A stretch of 64,000 bases of DNA from contig NPFB01000122.1 of assembly GCA_014084085.1 (NCBI GenBank), positions 242,358 through 306,357 on the forward strand, given 5' to 3'. This document shows, piece by piece, positions 43,693 through 53,449 of this stretch (position 1 is its first letter; each line of letters begins with the position of its first letter). The position numbers and the translations under genes were made by a program. The DNA is from Hondaea fermentalgiana (Eukaryota; Sar; Bigyra; Thraustochytrida; Thraustochytriidae). Under the pieces are notes generated by a model. It did not search any database and was not told the DNA's origin. It was given only the letters and a program-made list of their open reading frames with translations.

Positions 43693-45398
43693 CGTCCGCG
43701 CCTTTCTCCTCGTGGACGCACGGCTGCCCGAAAACTCCGCGCCAGCTCGATCCCCGGCTCGCCCGGCTGCCTGCGCGCGCGCGCCCGCGCCCTGCGTCTC
43801 GCCGGCGCCCGCGTCCTCCTCCCGCGCCTGCCCGCGGGCTTCCTCGGCCCGCGTGCTGTGCTCAGCTGGCTCGCCACGCGCGCCTCGCGCCCTCAGATTG
43901 CGTCAAGATCGCGCGCGGGCTCGCCGCCTGCTGCTGCAGCTGCTGCTGCGCGCTCCCCGGGGCTCCCCGGGGCTCCGCGCAGCCGCGCCTCGCCGCGCAG
44001 CCGCGCCCCGCCGCGCCCCGATGGACGCGCGGCCCTGCCTGCAGAAGGTCTCCGGCCGCGCCTGTAGTATATATCCTCTTTGCGTCCGGATGGGTCCGCT
44101 GGCCGCTAGACGGGACCTGTGAACTCACGCAAGCGAAGTGTGTGCCGCCGGACGAGGCCTTGCCCGGCACGGGGCTCCGCGGCGAACGAACGCCTGGGCT
44201 GACGGACGCAGGCGCTCGGCGGCGAGAGGAAGCGGCGGGGCTCGGGCTCGCACGCACGCACGCGCGCGCGCGCGCACGAGGGACCGACTGCGCAGGCGCT
44301 TGGCCCGGCTTGGCCTGGCCTGGCTTGGACTCCGCTTTGTCCGGAGACAAACTGGAGTGCGGCTTGTTTTCGGACCACAACGGACCGAGGCTGAAACTGG
44401 CCAGATTGCGGCAGCGACCCATGCGAGGATGGATAGGTACGAGCGGCTGCGGCCATCATGTCGCTGTCGCTTGCTCGCGTGTACAGCAGGCATGGGGAGG
44501 GAGGGTGGATGGCCTGACGATGAGACGACGTGATCTATGTGAGAGAAGTAATCGAAAGAAATACCTTCCGCGCCCGCGCTGCCCTCGTGCTCGCTGCCAT
44601 GCCAGCCTTGATTATTGTGAGGATGATCATTTCAACCAGCATCAACTGTCGCCTGCTGTCACTACCATGAGCCATGGACGCAGCACAAGGCGACGTCGCG
44701 ACTCACTCTTCGTGACAACTGCCTGCATAGGTATAAATTCCATGGTAGAGACGAGGGTTAAATTCCGAATGATGGGCAAACTATGCCGGAAACCCATCCC
44801 CATCAGCGAACGGATGTTCGATTTCGCATGCATGCATGTCTGACCATCCTCGCCGTCGGTCCCGAAATCTGTCAGTCTCGAGCTCATTCATTCCACTTTC
44901 TTCGTGCTTGCGCTCCTCCTTCATCTCCCTCGATTGTCAACACGACCTTGATGATGTTGACCCTCGAGTTGATGAGGTTTGAATGAATCGACCGCAACTG
45001 TAAAATAATACTAAGCCGTAGCCGTGGGCAGCGGTTGGGCAGACATAGACAGACAGACACAGACAGACGGCGGTGGTTAGGTCGCCGTTAGGCGGCGCCA
45101 CGATCACTTTGATCGTCGTCTCCGGCGCGCAGACCCCAGCGGGCGAGCGAGCGAGCGAGTACTCGAGCGCACGCGCGGACGTCGGGGGCCGCGAGCGGGC
45201 GCGGCAGACAGGCACGGGCCGGTGCCGCCCAGACTCTGGCTCGAAGCCACGTGACAAGAAACGCGCCGAGCCAGCCAGCGAGCGAACGAGCTCCTTTCAT
45301 CTCTCAACTTCTTTGGGGGTGCGAAGCAAAACAACAACAACAACAACGACAACGAGGAGGACGACGAGGAGGACGAGGTCGCACAAGATTGACCAAAG
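43693..45398. other. Large divergent intergenic region, ankyrin gene / POLE
   Basis: A 1.7-kb head-to-head spacer. The left part (to about 44340) is very GC-rich and includes an alternating CA/CG tract near 44258-44278. Further right are a CAGACA-type run (about 45040-45072), GAGC runs (about 45148-45165 and 45270-45290) and a CAA run (about 45330-45352) close to the POLE start. Frames across 43900-44850 are low in complexity or lack any recognisable pattern, so I annotate no gene. Confidence 0.5.
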
Positions 45399-48300
45399 AT
45401 GATGCGAGGAAATGGACGCCGCGGCGGCGGCGGAGGAGGGAAACGCATGGGCTGGTCTGGGCGCCGCCAGGGTGGTCAGGGCTTCAAGAAGCGCGGGGCT
45501 CGAGGTGTCGCGCCCCCGCCGCAACGCCAGAGGCCACGCACCAAAGCGAGCCAAGACTTTCGCGACGCGCTTCGTGAGCAGAGCGAACGTGTCGACGAAA
45601 TGTACGGCTTCGACGACTTTACCGAAGGACCCGCACGCGTCGGCTGGCTCCTCAACATGCTGCCCTGCACGGTTAACTTCGTCGACCCCACGCTGGAAAA
45701 GCCCGTCGAACTGTCTGCGCTTGAGCTCTACTTCCTGCAGCAGGACGGCAACACTTTCAAGGCCAAAATTCTTCACCGGCCATACTTTTACGTTCTCGTC
45801 AAGGAGGAATTTCTTAAAGAGACAAAGGCCATGCTGGAGCGCCGCTTTGCCAGCGACGTATCCGAGGTAGCCATGGTCGATCGCGAGGACCTCGACATGG
45901 CTGACCATCTTGCCGGCAAACACCGCGTGCTGCTGCAGCTCTTCTTCCGCAACGTCAACGATCTCATGAACGTCCGCCTTGAGGTCCAGGAGGCTGTGCG
46001 CGTGAATAAGTCGCGGTCCAAAGCGGCAGACGCATACAACTTTACCGGTCACGACGCAACTGGCAGCACGGAACTCCCAGACGATCTCATGGAGGCAATT
46101 GTGGACCTCCGAGAGTACGATGTACAATACCAAACGCGCGTTTCCATCGATCTCGACGTCAACGTCGGCAGCTGGTACGAGGTGAGCACGCGATTCTCAG
46201 ACGGCACTGGAGCAGAAGGCCTCGGCGTCGATCTGAAAAAGCTAGACCTCCTGGAAAAGGCGGAACCGCGCATTCTCGCTTTTGACATTGAGTGTACCAA
46301 GCAGCCGCACAAGTTTCCGGATGCTGCCTTTGACCAGGTCTTCATGATCTCCTACATGTTTGACGGCCAAGGCTATCTCATTATCAATCGCGAGGTGGTC
46401 ACCGAGGACATTGAAGATTTCGAGTACACGCCTAAACCCGAGTACCCTGGACCCTTTGAGGTCTTCAACGAGGCTGACGAAGAGTCGACTCTTCGAAAAT
46501 TCTTTGAGCATTGCCGCGAATTGCGTCCCAACGTCTGGGTCACATACAACGGCGACTTTTTCGATTGGCCGTTTATCGAAAAACGCGCGGCGACGTATGA
46601 CATGGACCTTCGTACCGAGGTAGGCGTTGGCCCAAACAAGGAAGGCACGGAATATCGTGGACGATGCTCGGTTCACATGGACTGCCTTTACTGGGTCAAA
46701 CGTGACTCATACCTTCCCGCAGGCTCGCGAGGTCTCAAGGCGGTGACCAAGGCGAAACTAGGCTACGATCCCGTCGAAGTCGATCCGGAGGATATGGTAC
46801 GCTTTGCACGGGAACGTCCTCATCACATGGCCTCGTACTCGGTGTCCGATGCCGTTGCTACATACTACCTCTTTGACAAGTACATCAACCTCTTTATCTT
46901 CTCGCTCTGCACGATCATTCCGCTTCCGCCGGATGACGTGTTGCGCAAGGGTTCTGGAACTCTTTGCGAGATGCTTCTCATGGTGGAAGCCCGCCGAGGT
47001 AACATTCTCTGCCCGAACAAGCAAGTCGACCCTGCGCAAAAGTTTACCGATAAAGGCCAGTTGCTCGAGCAAGATACATACATTGGAGGCCACGTCGAAT
47101 GTCTCGAAACGGGCGTCTACCGCGACGACCTTCCCGAAAAGTTTCGCCTTGATCCGTTGGCCTTTGATGAGCTTATCGCCAATATCGACCGTGACCTGAC
47201 CTTTGCGATCGAGATCGAGGCCGGCATACCGCGCCGCGAAGTGGTCAATTACGCGGCTGTGCGCAGCGAAATCGTAGAGGCATTGGAAATGCTCCGTGAC
47301 ACTCCAGTCCGCCTTGAAACACCGACGATTTATCATCTTGATGTGGCCGCCATGTACCCTAACATCATTCTCACCAACCGGCTGCAGCCCAGCGCTATCG
47401 TCGACGAGACGGACTGCGCGTCATGCTCTTTCAACACAGGCCCAGACGCTGCCTGTAAGCGGCCCATGGACTGGGTATGGCGCGGTGAGTTTTATCCAGC
47501 GAAGCGATCCGAGTACCAGGCCATCAAGACGCAGCTCGAGTACGAACAGGTTGACGGGGTACCATATCACGAACTCCCTCGTGGAGACAGAAATCGAATG
47601 CTTCGGCAACGCGTGAAAACCTACTCGCAGACAGTCTACAGACGCGTCAAGGACACGGAGATTACCAAGAAGTCGGCAACAATTTGTCAGCGAGAGAACT
47701 CGTTCTACGTCGATACGATCAAGGCCTTTCGCGATCGTCGCTACGAATACAAGCGTCTTACCAAAAAATGGGCCAAGGAAAAGTCGACCGTCGAAAAGCG
47801 TCTGGAAACTGGATCCGCCAGTGCTGACCCGCTTGCCTTGGATGAGGCGCGTAATAAGGTTCTCCTCTACGACTCCTTGCAGCTCGCGCACAAGTGCATT
47901 CTCAACTCCTTTTATGGTTATGTGATGCGCAAAGGTGCTCGATGGCACTCGATGGAGATGGCTGGTATTGTCACCCACACCGGTGGCAACATCATTAAGC
48001 AGGCGCGAAAACTTGTGGAGCGGATCGGACGCCCCCTGGAGCTCGACACGGACGGCATTTGGTGCATTCTCCCGGCAAGCTTTCCTGAGAACTTTGCACT
48101 GAAAACGGGTGCGGGTCGCAAAATCCCCATCTCGTACCCCTGTGTGATGCTCAACGCGGACGTGCATGCGCACTTTACGAATCATCAGTACCAGTCGCTG
48201 GTGGATCCCAAGCACTTGCAGTACGACACGCGCAGTGAGTGCAGTATCTACTTTGAGGTCGACGGGCCGTACCGTTGCATGGTGCTCCCGGCCTCTCAAG

Positions 48301-51300
48301 AAGAGGGCAAACTGCTGAAGAAGCGCTACGCCGTCTTCAACCACGATGGCACGCTCGCCGAGCTCAAGGGCTTCGAATTGAAGCGGCGCGGTGAGCTCAA
48401 GATCATCAAAATCTTCCAGTCACAGGTCTTTGAGAAGTTTCTTCTCGGCGGCTCGCTTCCAGAATGTTACGCGGCTGTGGCAGAGATTGCAAACTACTGG
48501 CTGGATGTGCTCTTTACTCGCGGCAAGGACCTTAGTGATGAAGAGCTCATTGAGCTCATCAGCGAAAACCGTTCCATGAGCCGCAAGGTTGAAGAGTACG
48601 GCGATCGCAAGTCCGTTGCAATGACGACAGCACGGAGACTCTCTGAGATTTTTGGCGCCGAAATGATTCGCGATGCTGGTCTCAACTGCAAGCTGCTTAT
48701 TGCACGCAAACCTGTGGGCGAGATGACGACGGCTCGGGCGATCCCTGCAGTCATCTTTTCACTTGGAGAGGATGCAAAACGCCAAGCTCTGCGTCGCTGG
48801 CTGCGCGACAACTCAATCACAGACTTTGATGTGCGCTCCATCGTCGACTGGGACTACTACATTGACCGTCTCGGCAAGGCGGTGCAAAAAATCATCACGA
48901 TTCCTGCGGCGCTTCAGAATGTCGCAAATCCGGTGCCGCGCATTGAGCATCCAGCTTGGCTTTTGCGGGACGTGCGGGAAAAGAATGGGCGCTTCAAGCA
49001 GAGCAAGCTTTCCGCCCTCTTTCAGGCCTCGGCCAAGTCGTCGACGTCCAAGACGTCTGCTCCTGCCGTGGCTGACATTGAAGACATGCTAGGTGGTGGT
49101 CGTGATGGTAGTAGTAGTTCGGGGGCTAAGCCCAAGGGCAAATCCGCTCGGAGCGGTGAGAACAGCATGGATCTCGATGAAGATGCCAAGGGTGACGACG
49201 ATGACGAGAATGAAAATGAAAATGAAGATGAGGCCAATGCGGAGATTGGAGACCCGCAGGACTTTGACGGCTGGCTCGCGGCACGCAAAACCATGTGGCG
49301 GCGCCGCCAAGAGCTGTACAAGGCGCAGCAAAAGGAGCAGCAGGCGCTTACCTCGAGCGGTGCGGGCGGACCTGCTCCAAAGTTCTCACTGCGCAACGGT
49401 CTGCAGGGCTTTGTGCAGCGTCGCGAGGCACTTAGCGATTTTGGGTACCTGCAGGTGCTCGAGGTCCGTCCTGTGGACTCCGCAGGTACCTTTCGCGTTT
49501 TCGTGCTCCCCGAGAACAACGACGAGGTCCGGTCGATGTACATGAAGGTGAACCGAAAGTTTTTTCTCAATTCACGGGAACCTTGCGACCCGAAGGAGGC
49601 GCCGCCCTGGCTGGCGCTTCGCGATGCAGCGCGCTGGAAGCTACCCCACGCGCACGCTGTGGAGCATCTGTACCAGCTCGAGGCGCCAGAGAAATATATG
49701 CGCAAGCACGCCAAGACCGTGGCGGATATTTTGGAGCAGCCCAACGTGGCTGGGGTGTACGAGCTGCAAACCTCGCCCGAGTCGCGCATCTTGAGCGAGC
49801 TCGGGTGCATGATTTCTGTGAACCAACGCAATCTGTCGGGCGATGGCACTGCCAGTCGGCCATTTGCCATGGCTGAGGTTCGCAAGGTTGCTCGTGCCGG
49901 CGCACCCTACCTGCTCGGATCGGGCGCAACCCTTCAGCGATTCTTCCTTTTTGTCGGGGGACGGCCACAGCGACGCGCTGTCGTCATTTTCCAAGTGTCG
50001 CAAACCTCGAATGAGCTCGCCAAGATCGCGTGGAGTGCCATGCGTGGTGATAAGGCCGCAGACCAGGTCGACACCTTGCTGAGCCTGGCGCCGCAAGAAG
50101 TGCGGATCCACGCTTGGATCGAAGGTCACGAGCGTAGTGGTACGGAGCGACCAAGTCTTCGCAAGGCAATGCGGTCCTTTTTAGACGATTGCAGCAAGGA
50201 GTCACGCACAGCGCATGCAGAAAATCTGCGCTCGAGCGTGGCGCATGCCGAGGTCACCACCGTTGCGACGGAGGGTGCTCTGTGGCACAAGGTGAACGAG
50301 CACTTGGTCAAGATGGCGCGCGAGCTGAGCGGAGCTGTGACGGCTGTGGTGCACAGCGCTCTCAGCCCGCGAGAATTGTTGGCTAAATCGATGCAGTTGG
50401 GTCACTTTCCATGCATTTGGATGACGGCGCGCGAAGACACGCGCGCCCTGCCATCGCTCCAGTGGCAAAAGTATCTCTTTGACGAGGCTGTGAGACAGTA
50501 TTTTGCGCATTCGCTGTGGCTCTTTGAGCGCATGCGCTGTGCGCACTATGCGCAGGTCCCGGTGGCACACCTTGGCGACGACTATGCGGTTGCAATGATG
50601 GACGTGATGTTCATGCGCAATCTGTCACGCAACTCGCATGTCTCGTGGGCATCTCCAGCATGCACACCGGATCTGGGTGGGATGGAGTCTGATTCGGCGG
50701 ATAGTGCTCTCCTGGCCGTCGAAGAGCTTCCTGTGATCGCCTCACCGGGAACGTATCGCTCGTACTGTGCTGTTTTTTCTCTCAAGCATTTGGCAGTGAA
50801 CACGATGTTGCACGCCGATGAAGTGCATGACATTGAGTGTGCCGAGGGCTCTTTGGCGCTCGAGCAACACTCCATGGGAGCGCTCGCCCCGGACGGTGGT
50901 ACACAGCGGCTCGATGCCGAAGGCGCCGTGGTGCATGCCAAGGTACATGCGGCAACCGGGGTGCTCGGTTCCGCTGCGGAGTGTCTTGGCGCATTTAACA
51001 TTTTACGAGGGCTCGTGCGCCGCATGTTTCGTGAGGCGCTGCAGACGAACGAGGACTACTGCTGGGCGCTGCTGACCAACTTTTATCGCTGGCTGTGCTC
51101 TCCCAAGAGTCTCATGTACGATCCTGCGCTCCTGCGTTTCGTGCAGCAGCTCATGTCCAAGGTATTTTTGCAACTTGTCGCGGAGTTGCGTCGTCTGGGT
51201 GCCAAGATTGTTTCGGCCAATTTCCAGCGCATCATTATTTGCACTGGCAAGCGCGACGCTGCCTCGGCGTCCGCGTATGTGGAGCATGTCATCAACACGG

Positions 51301-53123
51301 TGCAGTCCAAGTCATTGTTCGAAGATATTGAACTCGAACTTGCGGACACGTGGAAGACGCTCATCTTTATGGACGATGCGAATTTCGGTGCCGTGCAGGA
51401 CAACCCGACGTATAACGAGGAGCTGGAGGCGTACGAGAAAAGACAAGCGCGGCGCAAGCAGATCGAAAGTGAACGCCAGGCGCGTCGTGACGGCACTCTG
51501 GTTGACGCTCCTCGAGAGACCTCGAACCAAAAGGTTTCATCTTCTTCGGAACGCAAAGCATCTTCGTCGACGACCGCAAGACGCAAGCGGCGTCTTCTTC
51601 GCAAGAACGCGAACGATGATCCCGCGGAGGACGCCTCGAGTGAGGAGGAGGATCAAGAGGACGACGACGCGGAAGTCTCTCCTGTCGTACGCAAGACCGC
51701 GAAGGCTGACAAGGAGAGCGAGAACGAGAACGAGGACGGCAAGGAGGAGAAGGACCGGGACAAAGAAGCTCGAAACGACAATGACGCCGATGACGACGAT
51801 GACGACGATGTTGCTGCCGCCGACGGCTATGTCGAAAACGAAGACTCGGCGTCGGATTCTGATCTCGATGATGAGGAGTTTGATGGAAACCTGACCCGAC
51901 TCAAGCGACGTGTGATGACGGACTCGCGCAGACCAAAACGTGGACGGAACAAGCGGGAGGATCGCATCATTGAACGAGAGGACGAGCTGAATGAGGCCGA
52001 AGACATGGATGATTTTGTGGTCGATGACGATGGAGATTCGTTCTATGGGGCAGCAGCATCGAGAGATGCCGACGAGGAAGCGCTGCTTGAGGCTGCGCGC
52101 CCTCCGTTCAAGCATACGTTGATTTTGCAGTGGGATGTTGCCCAATACCTTCCGGAGGAGCTGCAAAGATACTTTGAGCTCTACGTGGGTGCATTTTTGC
52201 TCAAACCTGTCGAGTTCCGCGAATCGTGGTTGAGTGCGCAAAAGGAAAAGCTGCGGGCTGAAATGCACGTTGAACGCGAGGAGACCAAGGACCCTTCGAG
52301 GGATATCGCTGGCAAGGCGGACGGCAGCAACAGTGATGAGCTCGACGAGCTCGCCCTGCTTCGTGTCAACGAGGCCGAACTGGAGGTTGAGGAAAAGGAC
52401 TTTGTGACCAAGCTTCTCAAGAACGAAGTCGTCGCAGAATTGCTACGGCTTATTCCCCGCATCACCATGTCAGGTCTAGGCGCCGAGAGTTTCCCAAAGC
52501 TTGCTGGCTCTCATCTCGTGTACAAGGATCCGGCGCTGGAGTTCGTCAAGACCCTGTGCGTGGTGCTGTCACTTGAAGGCCAGGTGCATCACCAGGTGCA
52601 GACGGCAAAGAAACAGCTGCTTCGTCTTTTGCATGTGCGCGAGTTTGCGCCCGAGGCGCAATTTCATAATCCTTCGCTGACAATTCACATGCGTGATGTA
52701 GTGTGTTCGCACTGCAACGCTGCGGTGGACTTTGATCTTTGCCGAGACACCGCACTCGTGCAGGGCCAGCTCGCTGCCGGGCCGGACGCTGGGACGCAGC
52801 CATGGCACTGCACAGAATGCGCGGAGACCTTTGACATGGCGTCCATCGAGCATCGTCTCATCCGCCGTGTGGAAGATCTCGTCCTAGCGTTTGAGTTGCA
52901 AGACTTTGAATGCATCAAGTGCGGTCAAGTTCGTGCTGATGTACTCAGCGCTTCGTGCACATGCTCGGGTGACTGGGTGCTCACGATTTCGCCCAAGGAC
53001 CAGGAAACTGCGTTGAGACCTCTTCACAATGTGGCCAAGTTCTATGGCTTCGAATGGCTTCTCGAGTCCGTTGTCAGCGCTATCACTGACGTTCGCGCGG
53101 CCTCTGCAAGTCGTGGGAAATAG
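45399..53123 (+). CDS. POLE: DNA polymerase epsilon catalytic subunit
   Basis: The 2574-residue product is the leading-strand replicative polymerase (Pol2/POLE). The proofreading exonuclease has all three motifs: Exo I FDIECTK (about residue 296), Exo II YNGDFFDWPFI, and Exo III YSVSDAVATYY (about 482). The polymerase domain has motif A LDVAAMYPNI (about 648), motif B KCILNSFYGYV, and motif C DTDG (about 884), the variant expected in Pol epsilon. The inactive C-terminal B-family repeat and helical region follow. The C-terminus carries CysA (CSHC...CTEC, from about 2437) and CysB (CIKCGQV...CTCSGDW), which bind the B subunit. The protein is about 300 residues longer than the human or yeast enzyme, chiefly because of a strongly acidic Glu/Asp/Lys insert (about 2068-2220) and a smaller one near 1231-1285. 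The start is the first of two adjacent ATGs; an Arg/Gly-rich N-terminal segment precedes the family sequence. Confidence 0.97.
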   Translation: MMRGNGRRGGGGGGKRMGWSGRRQGGQGFKKRGARGVAPPPQRQRPRTKASQDFRDALREQSERVDEMYGFDDFTEGPARVGWLLNMLPCTVNFVDPTLEKPVELSALELYFLQQDGNTFKAKILHRPYFYVLVKEEFLKETKAMLERRFASDVSEVAMVDREDLDMADHLAGKHRVLLQLFFRNVNDLMNVRLEVQEAVRVNKSRSKAADAYNFTGHDATGSTELPDDLMEAIVDLREYDVQYQTRVSIDLDVNVGSWYEVSTRFSDGTGAEGLGVDLKKLDLLEKAEPRILAFDIECTKQPHKFPDAAFDQVFMISYMFDGQGYLIINREVVTEDIEDFEYTPKPEYPGPFEVFNEADEESTLRKFFEHCRELRPNVWVTYNGDFFDWPFIEKRAATYDMDLRTEVGVGPNKEGTEYRGRCSVHMDCLYWVKRDSYLPAGSRGLKAVTKAKLGYDPVEVDPEDMVRFARERPHHMASYSVSDAVATYYLFDKYINLFIFSLCTIIPLPPDDVLRKGSGTLCEMLLMVEARRGNILCPNKQVDPAQKFTDKGQLLEQDTYIGGHVECLETGVYRDDLPEKFRLDPLAFDELIANIDRDLTFAIEIEAGIPRREVVNYAAVRSEIVEALEMLRDTPVRLETPTIYHLDVAAMYPNIILTNRLQPSAIVDETDCASCSFNTGPDAACKRPMDWVWRGEFYPAKRSEYQAIKTQLEYEQVDGVPYHELPRGDRNRMLRQRVKTYSQTVYRRVKDTEITKKSATICQRENSFYVDTIKAFRDRRYEYKRLTKKWAKEKSTVEKRLETGSASADPLALDEARNKVLLYDSLQLAHKCILNSFYGYVMRKGARWHSMEMAGIVTHTGGNIIKQARKLVERIGRPLELDTDGIWCILPASFPENFALKTGAGRKIPISYPCVMLNADVHAHFTNHQYQSLVDPKHLQYDTRSECSIYFEVDGPYRCMVLPASQEEGKLLKKRYAVFNHDGTLAELKGFELKRRGELKIIKIFQSQVFEKFLLGGSLPECYAAVAEIANYWLDVLFTRGKDLSDEELIELISENRSMSRKVEEYGDRKSVAMTTARRLSEIFGAEMIRDAGLNCKLLIARKPVGEMTTARAIPAVIFSLGEDAKRQALRRWLRDNSITDFDVRSIVDWDYYIDRLGKAVQKIITIPAALQNVANPVPRIEHPAWLLRDVREKNGRFKQSKLSALFQASAKSSTSKTSAPAVADIEDMLGGGRDGSSSSGAKPKGKSARSGENSMDLDEDAKGDDDDENENENEDEANAEIGDPQDFDGWLAARKTMWRRRQELYKAQQKEQQALTSSGAGGPAPKFSLRNGLQGFVQRREALSDFGYLQVLEVRPVDSAGTFRVFVLPENNDEVRSMYMKVNRKFFLNSREPCDPKEAPPWLALRDAARWKLPHAHAVEHLYQLEAPEKYMRKHAKTVADILEQPNVAGVYELQTSPESRILSELGCMISVNQRNLSGDGTASRPFAMAEVRKVARAGAPYLLGSGATLQRFFLFVGGRPQRRAVVIFQVSQTSNELAKIAWSAMRGDKAADQVDTLLSLAPQEVRIHAWIEGHERSGTERPSLRKAMRSFLDDCSKESRTAHAENLRSSVAHAEVTTVATEGALWHKVNEHLVKMARELSGAVTAVVHSALSPRELLAKSMQLGHFPCIWMTAREDTRALPSLQWQKYLFDEAVRQYFAHSLWLFERMRCAHYAQVPVAHLGDDYAVAMMDVMFMRNLSRNSHVSWASPACTPDLGGMESDSADSALLAVEELPVIASPGTYRSYCAVFSLKHLAVNTMLHADEVHDIECAEGSLALEQHSMGALAPDGGTQRLDAEGAVVHAKVHAATGVLGSAAECLGAFNILRGLVRRMFREALQTNEDYCWALLTNFYRWLCSPKSLMYDPALLRFVQQLMSKVFLQLVAELRRLGAKIVSANFQRIIICTGKRDAASASAYVEHVINTVQSKSLFEDIELELADTWKTLIFMDDANFGAVQDNPTYNEELEAYEKRQARRKQIESERQARRDGTLVDAPRETSNQKVSSSSERKASSSTTARRKRRLLRKNANDDPAEDASSEEEDQEDDDAEVSPVVRKTAKADKESENENEDGKEEKDRDKEARNDNDADDDDDDDVAAADGYVENEDSASDSDLDDEEFDGNLTRLKRRVMTDSRRPKRGRNKREDRIIEREDELNEAEDMDDFVVDDDGDSFYGAAASRDADEEALLEAARPPFKHTLILQWDVAQYLPEELQRYFELYVGAFLLKPVEFRESWLSAQKEKLRAEMHVEREETKDPSRDIAGKADGSNSDELDELALLRVNEAELEVEEKDFVTKLLKNEVVAELLRLIPRITMSGLGAESFPKLAGSHLVYKDPALEFVKTLCVVLSLEGQVHHQVQTAKKQLLRLLHVREFAPEAQFHNPSLTIHMRDVVCSHCNAAVDFDLCRDTALVQGQLAAGPDAGTQPWHCTECAETFDMASIEHRLIRRVEDLVLAFELQDFECIKCGQVRADVLSASCTCSGDWVLTISPKDQETALRPLHNVAKFYGFEWLLESVVSAITDVRAASASRGK

Positions 53124-53449
53124 GCTGGATAGTCTTTGAAAAAGAAAGAAGATGTACGTAGTACTACATCGACGAAAATTCCTCACTACAACAACAACAA
53201 CAGCAACACCAACTTGCTCCGTATTGAAAATCAGCGTCTGATTGATCGATCGATCGATCGCAGGCCTATTTGGCTTGCATACAAGAACGTCTTTCTCGAC
53301 GCCCTCGCGCGCGTACGTGTTGTAGTTCTATACCTTGTTTCTTCTTCCCCCCGCTTGAAGACCTGATCAACCCGCCCTCCTCGAATACTCAAAAAAGCAG
53401 GAGCCCCCCCGCGCGTAGTTCACTTGGGGCCGCGCGCAGCAAGCGAAGA
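53124..53449. other. Intergenic region between POLE and the next gene
   Basis: This 326-bp region holds the POLE 3' untranslated region and the leader of the downstream gene, both on the plus strand. It contains a CAA run (about 53188-53212), a GATC tetranucleotide run (about 53243-53260) and AGGCCTAT at 53262-53269. No gene is seen. Confidence 0.45.

Noticed and set aside
44142..44843. 233-codon plus-strand frame in the ankyrin/POLE spacer
   Set aside because: Dominated by Arg/Ala/Gly from GC-rich repeats, with no motif and no natural start context.
45297..46133. 278-codon minus-strand frame over the start of POLE
   Set aside because: Antisense shadow of a highly conserved polymerase N-terminus.
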